DNA of 64,000 nucleotides from Verrucomicrobiia bacterium (GCA_036268055.1 DATAUW010000017.1:124001-188000); one strand, 5' to 3'. Shown: positions 1-9,527, counted from the stretch's first letter. Numbers and translations are program-made. Notes: generated by a model not told the origin, from the sequence alone.

Positions 1-2
1 TG

Positions 3-1013
3 TTCAATGCGATGATTCCTGAGGAGTTGTTGCATCCTACGGGGGTGTTCAAGGAGCGTTTGAGCCAGTCGGCGCTTTATTTTGAGACGACGCAGGTGAG
101 CGACGCGGAAGCGAAGGCGGTGCGCGGGTGGTTCAAGAAAAAGGGAATGAAATTCACGACCGGTCGCAATGACAAAACCGATTTGACCGAGGAACAAATT
201 CTGGCGCAGTGCAAAATGTATATCGCGGCGATGCGCATCGCGGATGATTTTGGATGCGATTGCATCGGCATCCAATATCAGCAGGGACTGAAGGATTTGG
301 CGCCGGCGAGTGATTTGGTGGAAGGGACGTTGAATAATGGCGACCGTCCGCCAGTGAAGTCGCGCGACGGCAAACGCGTTTTGTTCGCGGGCGAACCGTT
401 GCCGCATTTCAACGAAGTGGATGAATGCGCGGGGTTGGACGGTTTGATGACGTATCGCGTGCAAAAGGCGCTCGGGCAGCCGGTGGAGAATACGTTACAC
501 GACGTGCGCTGGGGTGATTGGGATGCGTCGGGCACGGTGAAGGATTACGTGTGGGTGTTTGAAATCAGCGGTTCGGCGCCGCCGGCACATTTTATTGGCG
601 GATGGAAAGGCGCGGAAGGTTTTCGCCAGCCGCCGATGTACTTTCCGAAAGGCGGGAGCACCTTGCGCGGCATCTCGAAGCCGGGCGAGATCGTGTGGTC
701 ACGCATTTATGTGACGCCGGGCGGGTTGAACATGGACATCGGTCGCGGCGGGGTGGTGACGTTGCCGCGCGAAGAGACCGAGCGCCGGTGGCAATCCACG
801 ACCTGGCAATGGCCGATCATGCACGCGGTGACTTACGGCGTGACGCGCGATCAATTCATGGCCAAGCATCAGGCGAATCACGTGCAGTTGGTTTACGGTA
901 CGGATGCCCGCAAAGCCGATGATTGTTTGGTGGCCAAAGCGGCGATGGCCGAGGCTATGGGAATTAAAGTCAATTTGTGTGGCACGCGCAAAGGTGGAAA
1001 AGCCTGGGCGTAA
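3..1013 (+). CDS. L-fucose isomerase-like protein, C-terminal part (cut by window start)
   Basis: The reading frame is open through the first base of the window; the codons before the first ATG at 12 (Phe-Asn-Ala) continue it, so the true start lies outside. About 336 residues are visible. The segment [16 protein letters not shown] and the overall composition resemble the C-terminal part of proteins annotated as fucose isomerase family in Verrucomicrobiota; this rests on recognition, not a search. Such enzymes interconvert aldoses and ketoses in the cytoplasm using a divalent metal. Several acidic and His residues (for example in [11 protein letters not shown]) could be metal or substrate ligands, but the active site cannot be assigned because the N-terminal domains are missing. 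A hairpin terminator follows about 95 bp downstream, so this ends a transcription unit. Family assignment is moderately sure; the substrate is unknown. Confidence 0.6.
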   Translation, partial: FNAMIPEELLHPTGVFKERLSQSALYFETTQVSDAEAKAVRGWFKKKGMKFTTGRNDKTDLTEEQILAQCKMYIAAMRIADDFGCDCIGIQYQQGLKDLAPASDLVEGTLNNGDRPPVKSRDGKRVLFAGEPLPHFNEVDECAGLDGLMTYRVQKALGQPVENTLHDVRWGDWDASGTVKDYVWVFEISGSAPPAHFIGGWKGAEGFRQPPMYFPKGGSTLRGISKPGEIVWSRIYVTPGGLNMDIGRGGVVTLPREETERRWQSTTWQWPIMHAVTYGVTRDQFMAKHQANHVQLVYGTDARKADDCLVAKAAMAEAMGIKVNLCGTRKGGKAWA

Positions 1014-1105
1014 CTCACAAGCAGTAAGTGACTTAAAAAATATTTGAACAGATACGTTCGCGTAGCGGTCTTATTAATAGAGCGTTGTTTATGAGGGTTG
1101 GTGAA

Positions 1106-1137
1106 AGGTCCGCGTCAAGTGATGCGGGCCTTTTTTT
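1106..1137 (+). terminator. Rho-independent terminator
   Basis: An 8-bp stem (AGGTCCGC at 1106-1113 with GCGGGCCT at 1124-1131, one G-T pair) closes a 10-nt loop and runs into seven T residues. It ends the isomerase-like transcript on the + strand and lies at the 3' end of the convergent M48 gene, whose TAA codon touches the T tract. Confidence 0.75.
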
Positions 1138-2308
1138 ATTGTGGTTGGATGCCCATGTCAGGGTTGAATATCCGAATTTCTACGAAGACGAGCAGCACCA
1201 CGATTGCGATCATAAATATATAACCCGGCCAGGTGAAATAGTCGGGCTTTTCCGGGCGCGGAAAATCGGGCAGAACTCCCGCATCCACGAGACGGTCGTA
1301 TAAATGCGGATGTGTCTGGCGATTGGTTGCGTTGACTGCTGGAATCTGGTTAAAGCGATACAATTTTTCCAGCGCCTCGGCATACACACGATCGTGCGCC
1401 TGGTCAGTCGTGGCAATCTGGTCGGCGCGCCGTTCCATTTTTTGCGAGAGCGAACGGGAAAAACGCGCGATAAGAAACATCACGAGATAGGGGCCCAGCA
1501 AACCGGCGAAGCCAAAAGTCTTCATGCACGGCACGATAAAGACCAGCGGGAAAAAGGAAAACAAACCGAGCAACCGCCCGGCGAGCACCATTTTGGATTC
1601 GGAAAGGTGCGCCAGTTCATGCGCGCAAATTGCCGAGATTTCGTTGTCGGTGCAGATTTCCACCAACCGATCGCTGAAAATAAGGCGTCGGCCGGTTACG
1701 ATGGCGAAGGCGTTAGCCGATACGCCATCAAGCTGTTCCACGGGTGGTGGCGGGGTATTCAATCGGCGCGAAGTTTCCTCGACAATCATGCGCAGCCTTT
1801 CACTCGCGGGTTTTAGGAAGTTGACCCATCTCAAGTAGCGCAGAGCCAAGCCGAATTGAACGGCCAGTTGAAGCACCAGATAACCTACAGCAATTGGCAG
1901 CATGTCCCAGCCAAATTCATCGGGCATCAGCAAAATTGCGGCAATCAGTAATCCCCAGATGATAAAACGCATTCCGTTGGCGATCGTTTGATGGCACCAC
2001 AGCTTAAAATTGATTTGGGGATAAATTTCGCTCGCGGCGGCATAATTCCCGAGCAGCGCGCCGAAAAACGCCGCCACCGCCTCGCTAATTTGGATGGGTC
2101 TCACCACGGGAAAAAAGAGGAAGTAAATTAGTCCCACGAGAATCGGCACGAATACTAAAGCCCACCCCGCCGTGACGCGCATCGGCCAGAGCAATCTTGC
2201 GCGTTCCGTCCAATGCGCCGATGCCGCGCGTCTCCACGGAATCAGGCCCGTCCAATTCAAGATGAACATCAGGCCCAATCCGGCCACGAAATGGATGATG
2301 ATTCCCAC
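1136..2308 (-). CDS. Membrane-embedded M48 family zinc metallopeptidase
   Basis: This 390-residue protein is a predicted membrane-bound zinc protease of the M48 (HtpX/Ste24-like) family, which cleaves or quality-controls membrane proteins. The zinc motif HELAH is at about 230-234, and the downstream glutamate ligand is in ERRAD at about 292. Hydrophobic segments occur at about 5-20, 45-66, 113-130, 137-155, 245-285 and 365-383, so the catalytic helix lies between membrane spans on the cytoplasmic side, as in HtpX. The start codon is GTG (no ATG fits upstream) and no strong ribosome binding site is visible. It stands alone between a convergent isomerase-like gene and a divergent FHA gene. The family is secure; the physiological substrate cannot be read from sequence. 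Confidence 0.85.
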   Translation of the reverse strand: MGIIIHFVAGLGLMFILNWTGLIPWRRAASAHWTERARLLWPMRVTAGWALVFVPILVGLIYFLFFPVVRPIQISEAVAAFFGALLGNYAAASEIYPQINFKLWCHQTIANGMRFIIWGLLIAAILLMPDEFGWDMLPIAVGYLVLQLAVQFGLALRYLRWVNFLKPASERLRMIVEETSRRLNTPPPPVEQLDGVSANAFAIVTGRRLIFSDRLVEICTDNEISAICAHELAHLSESKMVLAGRLLGLFSFFPLVFIVPCMKTFGFAGLLGPYLVMFLIARFSRSLSQKMERRADQIATTDQAHDRVYAEALEKLYRFNQIPAVNATNRQTHPHLYDRLVDAGVLPDFPRPEKPDYFTWPGYIFMIAIVVLLVFVEIRIFNPDMGIQPQ

Positions 2309-2463
2309 GCGCGATTTGTTAGCAGCTTATTGGCGGCAACGCAATGACGGCGGCGGTGGAAATATCCCGTTGAGGTAGCACCCGTATAATTATTATGGAC
2401 ATAAATAACCTGTTTGAATACGCTCTAGACATGGGGAGTCAGTGAACGGGGGAGTAATAACAC

Positions 2464-3111
2464 ATGGCCAAATTGATTATCAAAGCGAAGGAGAATGAAC
2501 CGGAGCGAGTTATAGAACTCAAACCGGGCGTGAATCGCTTTGGCCGCAGTTCGCAGAATGACCAGATGTTTCCCTTCGCGGAAATTTCCGAGAAACACTG
2601 CGAAATTTTGCTCGATAACGACTTCGTTTTTGTCCGCGACCTCGATTCCTCCAACGGCACGTTCATTGACGGCGATGCCATCCGTGAATCCGCCTTATAC
2701 GCCGGCCAAGTCTTGCAGATCGGCACGGTGGAGATGGTGCTTGATGCGCCGCAGATCCGCCTTGTGCTGCCGGAATTGCCGAAGCCGGAATCCATCGCCG
2801 TGCCCACGGCCACGCCATTGCCGGACGGTTATCCCGCGTGCCTTGGCCATGCGAATCGCCATGCGATTTGGGAATGCCCCCAATGCACGCGCGTTTTTTG
2901 CGATGAATGCATCCGCAAGCTGCGCCGGGTTGGTGGCGTGCAACTCAAGCTTTGCCCCTCGTGCAGCAACCCGCTGCGCTTCACCGCGTGGAGCGAAATG
3001 ATGCGCAAAAAGAAAAAAGGTTTTTTCGTTTCGTTCGTCAGCAAACTCACCGACGGCATCAAGCGCACGACCAGCCGCCTCTCGCATCCGCCGCCGCCGC
3101 CACGTCCTTGA
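2464..3111 (+). CDS. FHA-domain protein with a B-box-like zinc-binding module
   Basis: 215 residues. The N-terminal 100 residues form an FHA domain, a phosphothreonine-binding fold: the key GRS is at 27-29, the S-x-x-H motif at 42-45 and SNG at 63-65. A Cys/His-rich module follows (C126, H129, C138, C141, C146, C149, C164, C167), spaced like a B-box or double zinc ribbon. A Lys-rich stretch (about 175-180) and a proline run end the protein. No signal peptide or membrane segment is seen, so it should be a cytoplasmic adaptor reading Ser/Thr phosphorylation. A purine-rich ribosome binding site GGGGGAG lies at 2448-2454, 9 nt before the ATG. No kinase gene is next to it; the downstream pckG has its own 140-bp leader. 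The FHA call is firm; the zinc module is inferred from spacing. Confidence 0.85.
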   Translation: MAKLIIKAKENEPERVIELKPGVNRFGRSSQNDQMFPFAEISEKHCEILLDNDFVFVRDLDSSNGTFIDGDAIRESALYAGQVLQIGTVEMVLDAPQIRLVLPELPKPESIAVPTATPLPDGYPACLGHANRHAIWECPQCTRVFCDECIRKLRRVGGVQLKLCPSCSNPLRFTAWSEMMRKKKKGFFVSFVSKLTDGIKRTTSRLSHPPPPPRP

Positions 3112-3253
3112 GCAAGCGAGCCTCTCCGAAAAAATCGCGAAACCGCGATGGAGCTTGCCAGTTTTTCAATTACATGGTTTCTAATCGGCGCGGTAAAAAC
3201 CAACTTGCCGCCAATCCCGGCGATCATAGACCGCCGCTACAGCAATCCCATTT

Positions 3254-5029
3254 ATGAGCCAGCAAAGTTTTGGCCAGTGCAATACCACTCATCCCGCGGT
3301 CTTAGCCTGGGTCGCGGAACAAATCGAGTTATGCGAACCGGACCAGATTTTTTGGTGCGATGGCTCGCTTGCCGAAAAAGAATTTCTCACGGCTGAAGCG
3401 GTTGCGAAGGGCATTCTCATCAAATTGAATCAGGAGAAACTTCCCGGTTGTTATTATCATCGTTCCAACCCGAACGACGTCGCGCGCGTCGAACAATGCA
3501 CCTACATCTGCACCGAGACGCAGGACGAAGCGGGCCCAACCAATAACTGGTCCGAGCCGGGCGAAATGTATGCGCGGCTTCGGCAGCTAGCGCGTGGCGG
3601 CATGAAAGGCCGCACGATGTATGTTGTGCCGTATCTCATGGGCCCGCCCGGTTCACCGCTGGCGAAAGTCGGATTGGAATTGACCGATTCCATTTACGTT
3701 GTGCTGAGCATGCGCATCATGACGCGCATGGGAAAAATCGCTTACGACCAACTCGGCGAACGCGCGGATTTCAATCGCGGCCTTCACTGCATGCTCGATG
3801 TGAATCCGGCAAACCGTTACATCTGCCATTTTCCGCAGGACAACACGATCATCTCCGTGGGTTCGGCGTACGGCGGAAATGTTTTGCTCGGGAAGAAATG
3901 CCTCGCGCTGCGCATTGGTTCGTATCTCGCGCGCAAACAAAATTGGATGGCGGAGCACATGCTGATCCTCGGCGTGGAATCGCCCACGGGCGAAAAAACC
4001 TTTGTCGCTGGCGCTTTTCCCAGCGCGTGCGGCAAGACGAATTTTGCCATGATGGTTCCACCACCGCATTTCAAGGGCTGGAAAGTCTGGACCGTTGGCG
4101 ACGACATCGCGTGGATGAAACCCGGCGCGGACGGCAAGCTCTACGCGATCAATCCCGAAGCCGGATATTTTGGCGTCGCTCCGGGAACGAATTACAAGAC
4201 GAACCCGAATGCCATGAACAGCATTCAACGCGATACGATTTATACGAACGTCGCGCTTACGCCCGACCTTGATGTGTGGTGGGAAGGCAAGGACGGTCCG
4301 CCGCCCGCCGAGTGTCTTGATTGGCGCGGCAATCGTTGGACACCTGAATCGAAAGAAAAAGCGGCGCACCCGAACAGCCGTTTCGCCGCGCCGATGGCGA
4401 ACAATCCCATGCTCGCGCCCGAGGCGAACGATCCCAACGGCGTGCCGATCAGCGCGATTATTTTTGGCGGCCGCCGCGCGGACACAATCCCGCTGGTGTT
4501 CCAGACGTTCAACTGGATCCACGGAATTTACGTGGGTGCGACGATGGGTTCGGAAACGACCGCGGCGGCGGCGGGCGGCGTGGGGCAGGTGCGCCACGAC
4601 CCGATGGCGATGCTTCCATTTTGCGGTTACAATATGGGCGATTATTTCCGCCACTGGATTTCAATGCGCAAATTCATGAAGCATCCGCCGCGCATTTTCC
4701 ATGTGAATTGGTTTCGGAAAAATGCCGCGGGTGAATTCATGTGGCCGGGCTTCAGTGAAAACATGCGGGTGCTGAAATGGATCATTGACCGTTGCCACGG
4801 TCGCGCGAATGCCAACGAAACGCCGCTGGGCTGGGTTCCCTCAGCGCAAAATTTCGATCTTCATGGTTTGCCCGGTTACACGCCGGAAAGACTCGAGCAG
4901 GCGCAGACGATTAATTACGACGACTGGCGCCGCGAGTTACTGCAACAAGACGAATTTTTTATGAAGCTCTACTCGCACCTGCCAAAAGAAATGATTTTCC
5001 AGCGCGAACTTTTGGTTTCAAGATTGTAG
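3254..5029 (+). CDS. pckG: Phosphoenolpyruvate carboxykinase (GTP)
   Basis: The 591-residue product belongs to the GTP-dependent PEP carboxykinase family, which converts oxaloacetate plus GTP to phosphoenolpyruvate, GDP and CO2, the first committed step of gluconeogenesis. The nucleotide-binding P-loop with its reactive cysteine, FPSACGKTN, is at 255-263, and the metal-binding kinase-2 segment VGDDIAWM at about 281-288. Length matches the roughly 600 residues of this family and not the unrelated ATP-type enzyme. The ATG at 3254 has no strong ribosome binding site upstream. The stop codon is followed immediately by a copy of the palindromic repeat family, then the convergent glycosyltransferase gene. 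The call is secure. Confidence 0.97.
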   Translation: MSQQSFGQCNTTHPAVLAWVAEQIELCEPDQIFWCDGSLAEKEFLTAEAVAKGILIKLNQEKLPGCYYHRSNPNDVARVEQCTYICTETQDEAGPTNNWSEPGEMYARLRQLARGGMKGRTMYVVPYLMGPPGSPLAKVGLELTDSIYVVLSMRIMTRMGKIAYDQLGERADFNRGLHCMLDVNPANRYICHFPQDNTIISVGSAYGGNVLLGKKCLALRIGSYLARKQNWMAEHMLILGVESPTGEKTFVAGAFPSACGKTNFAMMVPPPHFKGWKVWTVGDDIAWMKPGADGKLYAINPEAGYFGVAPGTNYKTNPNAMNSIQRDTIYTNVALTPDLDVWWEGKDGPPPAECLDWRGNRWTPESKEKAAHPNSRFAAPMANNPMLAPEANDPNGVPISAIIFGGRRADTIPLVFQTFNWIHGIYVGATMGSETTAAAAGGVGQVRHDPMAMLPFCGYNMGDYFRHWISMRKFMKHPPRIFHVNWFRKNAAGEFMWPGFSENMRVLKWIIDRCHGRANANETPLGWVPSAQNFDLHGLPGYTPERLEQAQTINYDDWRRELLQQDEFFMKLYSHLPKEMIFQRELLVSRL

Positions 5030-5150
5030 TTCCGTGCGGACCGCGGGTCTATGACCCGCAGCAAGGCGCATACGCTCAAGTCGTTCTCGAATCAGCCTGA
5101 TGCGGCAATCTTTATCGGACATTGCTGCGGGTCATAGACCCGCGGTCCGT
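5030..5150. repeat. Palindromic repeat, copy 1 of a three-member family
   Basis: Two perfect 28-bp inverted arms (5037-5064 and 5122-5149), beginning CGGACCGCGGGTCTATGACC on the left, flank a 57-bp centre. Related copies lie at 14948-15070 and 61608-61728. It fills the space between the convergent pckG and glycosyltransferase genes, beginning right after the pckG stop. There is no coding potential and no T tract, so it is better viewed as a REP/MITE-like element than a classical terminator, although the hairpin could end or protect transcripts from both sides. Confidence 0.85.
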
Positions 5151-5158
5151 GACTGAAA

Positions 5159-6148
5159 TCAAAACGGATGCGGCAATCCGCGATTGCGCGTTTCAGCGAT
5201 GGCTTGCGCCGGGTCAATGTCGGGAACGATGCGCCCGGTCTGCGGACGAATGATGAGCCGCCAGGTGGAAAGTGATTCGTAGGCGGTCAGCGACGTGTCC
5301 TTCACATAAAAAGCGACGAGCGGTTTATCAAATGCGCTGCACGCGTGAACGATGCCCGTGTCCACTGTCAGGACCAGTTGCGCCGCCTTGATCGCCGCCG
5401 CCACGTGCATGAAACCTTTCGGTTGAAAGGCCACAGTCCCCGGCAATTCGCGCACGAGCCGCTTCACCATTTCGTGATCTTTCGGAAGTCCGCTCACCAA
5501 AATGGATTGGTTCGCCAGCCCGCAGCCGCGCACGTAGCGCGCCCAATTTTCGATGGGCCACACGCGTTCGGGACTCGTCGCGGAGACGTTGAGAAAAATA
5601 AACGGCTGGTTGAACGCCGGATAATTTTGTTGAAACCAATTGCTTGCGTCGGGCGGGAGAACGATGGAGGGTTTGTAATCGCCGGGCGCCAATCCCGCCA
5701 GCCGTCCGATGCGGCGCATCGTTTCGAGTATGTGCAGGGCCGGTGTGCTGACGCTGCGCACGTCGCGGTCGAAAGGTTGAAAACGATCGTGATTGCAGCC
5801 CGTCTTGACGCGACTGCGAAAAAGTTTTGCCAGAATCAAACTGATCGAGCTGGGATGATTTTTGAGATCAATGAATCCATCGTAACGTCGCCGCATCGCC
5901 GCGCTTACGAGGGCCGCGAAACCTTTTGGTGAATTGCGAAAAACGGTGACGCTGTTGAGCCGCTTGTCGCTGCGCAGGAGTTCGGCATTGTGGCGTCCAC
6001 AGATGTAATCCACTTTTTCGAACGTGCGAAATGCCGAGTCGAGAATGGAATTGCGGAGGATGGTATCGCCGATGCGCCCAATGTTAAGAATCATCAGACG
6101 GCCGGTGGCGGCCGAAGTCGGATAATCCGGTTCGCGGGTCTGAATCAT
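5159..6148 (-). CDS. Glycosyltransferase family 9 (heptosyltransferase-like)
   Basis: About 329 residues. It resembles ADP-heptose:LPS heptosyltransferases of family GT9, cytoplasmic or membrane-associated GT-B enzymes that add sugars to the lipopolysaccharide core. The N-terminal NIGRIGDTILR (about 22-32) is the usual GT9 opening strand and loop; the second half has PERVWPIENWARYV and the nucleotide-sugar-site segment VDTGIVHACSAFDKPLVAFY, both typical. The frame extends to a TTG at 6157, but the ATG at 6148 is preferred; another ATG sits just before the first strand at 6094. It is alone, convergent with pckG. The family is certain; heptose as donor is not, since no heptose synthesis genes are in view. 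Confidence 0.87.
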   Translation of the reverse strand: MIQTREPDYPTSAATGRLMILNIGRIGDTILRNSILDSAFRTFEKVDYICGRHNAELLRSDKRLNSVTVFRNSPKGFAALVSAAMRRRYDGFIDLKNHPSSISLILAKLFRSRVKTGCNHDRFQPFDRDVRSVSTPALHILETMRRIGRLAGLAPGDYKPSIVLPPDASNWFQQNYPAFNQPFIFLNVSATSPERVWPIENWARYVRGCGLANQSILVSGLPKDHEMVKRLVRELPGTVAFQPKGFMHVAAAIKAAQLVLTVDTGIVHACSAFDKPLVAFYVKDTSLTAYESLSTWRLIIRPQTGRIVPDIDPAQAIAETRNRGLPHPF

Positions 6149-6252
6149 GAGCGGCAAGCTGCCGATAGGACTGCTTGTTGACTGCTATGTTAACGCGCTT
6201 TTATGAAAAAAGGCAAGCCGACATTGAAGCGCAATGCTGGCCGTGCGCTCAA

Positions 6253-6846
6253 TTAAGGTGACTTTAGCCGACCGACAAATCGTCCCTGCCATTTTTTTAA
6301 TACACTCACGAAGACCTTGTCCGCGTGCCGATTAATGACTCCCACAAAAGTATCTTCGCGTTCGACGGCGATCCACATCGCGCACATAAATAATCCGAGA
6401 CCGATGACACGATTTTGCCATCCGTACAAAGCCCATTGTCCGTGCCAAAGCCACATCCAATTTCTTGAAAACGGGCCAAGATAAAAAATCGGCCACAAAT
6501 CTTCCGGAGATGGCCCGCGCGAGCCGACGAGATCACACAGCAAATGCAGATGAAATGTGACGAGGCACAACAACGCGACACGCATCCGCCTGCGCGCGAA
6601 ACACGCCAGCACACCCGCCGTCAGCACCGCGTCGAACGCCCCGTGCATCAGCCAGTGATGATATTCAGGATAATATATATAGGTATCGGTGTGATGGATT
6701 TGGTTGTTCACCATGTCGGCCACGAGACCGAGACCGTCGGCATCTGGCAGAATTCCCGCAAGCGTGACGAGACGGCAATCACGCGGGTTATCGGTCGTCT
6801 TCGCGGCGATGATCCAGCTCGCGAGAAAATGCGTGAGCGGAGACAT
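6253..6846 (-). CDS. Membrane-bound metal-dependent hydrolase, YdjM/DUF457-like
   Basis: 197 residues with several hydrophobic helices and a pattern of His/Asp residues (H6 near the N-terminus, DAD at about 36-38, YHHW.MHGAFDA at about 62-73, TFHLHLLCDL at about 97-106) typical of the YdjM/DUF457 family of predicted membrane phosphohydrolases. His and Asp cluster at helix ends, as expected for a metal site. Its ATG overlaps the TGA of the upstream UbiD-family gene by one base, so both are translated from one message. The reaction is unknown; related proteins are linked to membrane lipid or stress functions. The family call is reasonable from motif pattern. Confidence 0.7.
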   Translation of the reverse strand: MSPLTHFLASWIIAAKTTDNPRDCRLVTLAGILPDADGLGLVADMVNNQIHHTDTYIYYPEYHHWLMHGAFDAVLTAGVLACFARRRMRVALLCLVTFHLHLLCDLVGSRGPSPEDLWPIFYLGPFSRNWMWLWHGQWALYGWQNRVIGLGLFMCAMWIAVEREDTFVGVINRHADKVFVSVLKKWQGRFVGRLKSP

Positions 6847-8369
6847 CAGCCAATGCCGCTAACTTTTTTCTTCACGGCCTCGTCCATTTTAATGATCGGC
6901 GGCCACTCGCGTTTGAAACCTTCACCGGGTAATTTTTTGGTGGCGTCGAAACCGAGCTTGGAACCGATGGCAAGTTCGCTCGTCGCGTGGTCGAGAACAT
7001 CGGCGGGACCTTTGGTGAAGATGGAGTCGCGTTGCGGGTCGGTATTCGCGCACAAGCGGAAGAGGACTTCGCTGGTGTTATGCACGTTCACGTCGGCATC
7101 CACGACGATGATATATTTGGTGAACATCATTTGGCCCATGCCCCACAGCGCGTGCATGATTTTGTAGGCTTGCATGGGGTAAGTCTTCTTGATGCTCACG
7201 AGCACGAGGTTGTGGAAGACGCCTTCCGCCGGCAGCGCAATATCCACGATCTCGGGGAAATTCATCTTAAAGATCGGCAGGAACAAGCGCATGCTCGCCG
7301 TGCCGATGTAGAAATCTTCCATTGGAGGGATGCCCACAATGGTCGCGGGATAGACGGCATCGCGCCGATGCGTCACCGCCGTAACGTGGAATACCGGATA
7401 TGGTTCCGCGAGCGAATAATATCCCGTGTGATCGCCAAACGGCCCTTCCATGCGCAACGGTTCGCGCGGGTCGAGATAACCTTCAATGACGAAATCCGCG
7501 TTCGCCGGCACTTCGAGGTCGCTGGTCTCGCACTTGACGAGTTCGATGGACTTTTTGCGGAGATAACCGGCAAGTAAAAATTCATCGAGGCCATCGGGCA
7601 ACGGCGCGGTGGCGCAAAAGGTGAAGGCTGGGTCGCCGCCGAGGAAAATCGCCACTGGCATCCGCTGGCCCGTTTCGTAATAGCGGCGACCATGGCGCGC
7701 GGCGACCTTTTGCAACTGCCAGTGCATGCCCGTGGTCTGCGCATCGTAGATTTGGATGCGATACATGCCGAGGTTGCGATCGCCGGTGTCGGGATCACGG
7801 GTCACGACGCACGGCAGCGTGATAAATCGCCCGGCATCCAGCGGCCAGCATTTAAGAATGGGCAAGTCTAATAAGGTGGCGATCGGCGAAGGCTCGCGAC
7901 GAGGCCCATTAATATCTGGCGCCGGTGGCCAAGGCTCAGTGCGCGTTGGCGGAGAGTCAAAGCGGTGGATGACCTCCTTGCACGGCCCAGACTTGACCGT
8001 TTTTGGGCGGGCGTGGCGTAACTCCAGCGCCGTGCCAAGCAGTTTGATGGCTTCACGGACCCCGGTCGGTGGCTTGGCCTTCATCAACGAACCCAGTTCG
8101 GCCGCCAGTTCGTCAACCGAGTTCACCCCGAGGCTTTGCGCCATGCGCCGCTCTGAACCCAAAGTATTAATCGCGACTGGAAAAGGTGAGATTTGGCCGT
8201 TGACGGTCGGCTTCTCAAAAAGCAATGCCTGGCCACCACCGGGTTTTTTCATCTCGCGGTCGGCGATTTCCGTGATCTCCAGTTCCGTGGCCACCGGCGA
8301 CGCGATGCGCCGCAACTCGCCCGAGCGTTCGAGCGTCTTAAGGAAATCCTGGAAGGAATCAAAAGCCAT
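6846..8369 (-). CDS. UbiD family decarboxylase (candidate menaquinone decarboxylase)
   Basis: The 507-residue product is a UbiD-family enzyme. These use prenylated FMN to decarboxylate aromatic or unsaturated acids, as in ubiquinone and menaquinone synthesis. The conserved segment EGPFGDHTGYYS (about residue 305) and the N-terminal FQDFLKTLERSGELRRI are characteristic. mqnE and mqnA, early genes of the futalosine menaquinone pathway, lie 3 kb away, so a role as the late decarboxylase of that route (MqnL-type) is plausible; this is an inference from context. No UbiX-like flavin prenyltransferase gene, which would supply the cofactor, is in the window. The downstream hydrolase gene overlaps by one base. 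Family assignment is firm, substrate inferred. Confidence 0.9.
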   Translation of the reverse strand: MAFDSFQDFLKTLERSGELRRIASPVATELEITEIADREMKKPGGGQALLFEKPTVNGQISPFPVAINTLGSERRMAQSLGVNSVDELAAELGSLMKAKPPTGVREAIKLLGTALELRHARPKTVKSGPCKEVIHRFDSPPTRTEPWPPAPDINGPRREPSPIATLLDLPILKCWPLDAGRFITLPCVVTRDPDTGDRNLGMYRIQIYDAQTTGMHWQLQKVAARHGRRYYETGQRMPVAIFLGGDPAFTFCATAPLPDGLDEFLLAGYLRKKSIELVKCETSDLEVPANADFVIEGYLDPREPLRMEGPFGDHTGYYSLAEPYPVFHVTAVTHRRDAVYPATIVGIPPMEDFYIGTASMRLFLPIFKMNFPEIVDIALPAEGVFHNLVLVSIKKTYPMQAYKIMHALWGMGQMMFTKYIIVVDADVNVHNTSEVLFRLCANTDPQRDSIFTKGPADVLDHATSELAIGSKLGFDATKKLPGEGFKREWPPIIKMDEAVKKKVSGIG

Positions 8370-8696
8370 GCCGAGGTCAGGGTATCAGAACGACACGGGC
8401 ATGCAACCGCTGGGGAAAATTTTATCGCAGTTTCGCCCCGTCCCGACGGGTGCGTGAAAAAAAGACGCTGAAATCGCGGAATTTTTTCTCATTGCTGAGT
8501 GAAGAAAGTGCGGGATTTGCACGCATAACGCGTGAAAATTTCGCGCCTGGGTATTTCTGGCTCAACTAAACTTGCAAAAAATAAGGGATTTTCGCTATGG
8601 CACTGGGAGTGCTTAAAAAATTCTCAAATCAGGTTGACACCGCGCGCGGTTATAATAAAGTTCGCGAACTGTTACCCAACGAACCAAAAAAGTTAT
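8370..8696. other. Intergenic region between divergent ubiD-like and pseudopilin genes
   Basis: About 330 bp without a convincing gene. It should carry the promoter of the ubiD-family operon on the - strand and of the pseudopilin on the + strand. The reading frame of the pseudopilin stays open upstream to 8532, but the added residues do not look like a protein start and would bury the prepilin signal. A sigma-54-like site is listed separately. Confidence 0.6.
8598..8612 (+). promoter_or_regulatory. Possible sigma-54 promoter upstream of pseudopilin gene
   Basis: TGGCAC at 8598-8603 is followed after 5 nt by GTGC at 8609-8612, giving GG and GC separated by exactly 10 bases as in the -24/-12 consensus TGGCAC-N5-TTGC, with one mismatch. 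It is 84 nt before the preferred ATG at 8697. Pilin genes are often sigma-54 dependent, but a single match can arise by chance. Confidence 0.4.
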
Positions 8697-9503
8697 ATGA
8701 AACAAATGCGGAAATTCAAAATCGGGGCTTTCACTCTTATCGAGTTGTTAGTCGTTATTGCTATCATCGCCATTTTGGCGGGCCTGCTCTTGCCGGCTCT
8801 CGCCAAAGCCAAACAGAAAGCCGTCCGTATCAACTGCGCCAGCAATCTGAAACAAGTCGCGCTGGCCTTCCGCATCTGGGAAGGTGACAACGGAGACAAG
8901 TATCCGCAAGAATATGCTGGAAATACCACTTACCCAGGCGTGAACAATACCGCTGTTCCTTGGAACACGCAGGCGAACGCTTGGACGGCCGACGGTACAG
9001 GTTGCCCCGGGGAATACACAGTCTTTGCTGTCATGTCTAATGAGTTGAATAATCCCAAAGTCATCGTTTGCCCAGCTGATGCTGAACGTCTCGCGCGAAC
9101 GAACTTCACTTCGGATATGGTCAATGCATCGGTTAAGAATTTCGGCACGTCTTATTTCGTCGGAAAAGATGCTGATGAAACCCAGCCTCAAATGTTCCTC
9201 GCAGGCGATCGGAATATGGCTTCCTCCACAACTGTAACCACGCAACCTTATGGTTATTCGGACGCTAACGGCGCGACCGCAAGTGCTGGTGGCTATGTCA
9301 AATTCCTCGGCACCAATGCTGGCACGGGATTGCTCTCTACTACCACCTTCGGTTGGAGCGCCAAGATGCATCAAAACGCCGGCAATGTCGCCTTGGCTGA
9401 CGGCAGCGTTCAACAGTTCAGTTCCTCGGCTTTGATTCAGGCCTTGGGTCACACTGGTGATACCACCACGACGCCTGGACCGAACACGATTCTGTTCCCG
9501 TAA
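8697..9503 (+). CDS. Prepilin-type protein with C-terminal H-x9-DG motif
   Basis: 268 residues from the ATG at 8697. The start [18 protein letters not shown] fits a type IV prepilin/type II pseudopilin leader: a short basic stretch, Gly, then FTLIE and a 20-residue hydrophobic helix ending [10 protein letters not shown]. PilD-like peptidase would cut near the Gly and N-methylate the new end. The C-terminal [12 protein letters not shown] is an exact H-x9-DG signature, found on large paralogous sets of such proteins in Verrucomicrobiota and Planctomycetes. Between them is an extracellular Asn/Thr-rich domain with paired cysteines. It is monocistronic, with a possible sigma-54 promoter and a good terminator. 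It is likely a surface or periplasmic pseudopilin; no secretion ATPase or pilus assembly gene is nearby. The exact role is unknown. Confidence 0.85.
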   Translation: MKQMRKFKIGAFTLIELLVVIAIIAILAGLLLPALAKAKQKAVRINCASNLKQVALAFRIWEGDNGDKYPQEYAGNTTYPGVNNTAVPWNTQANAWTADGTGCPGEYTVFAVMSNELNNPKVIVCPADAERLARTNFTSDMVNASVKNFGTSYFVGKDADETQPQMFLAGDRNMASSTTVTTQPYGYSDANGATASAGGYVKFLGTNAGTGLLSTTTFGWSAKMHQNAGNVALADGSVQQFSSSALIQALGHTGDTTTTPGPNTILFP

Positions 9504-9527
9504 GCACACCGCTTAAATCAATTCACG

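Noticed and set aside
3653-4654. 333-codon open frame antisense to pckG
   Set aside because: Composition is rich in Arg and His as in shadow frames of GC-rich genes; no domain, and pckG on the other strand is unambiguous.
8634-8656. TTGACA and TATAAT upstream of the first pseudopilin gene
   Set aside because: The hexamers are perfect but only 11 bp apart, too close for a sigma-70 promoter.
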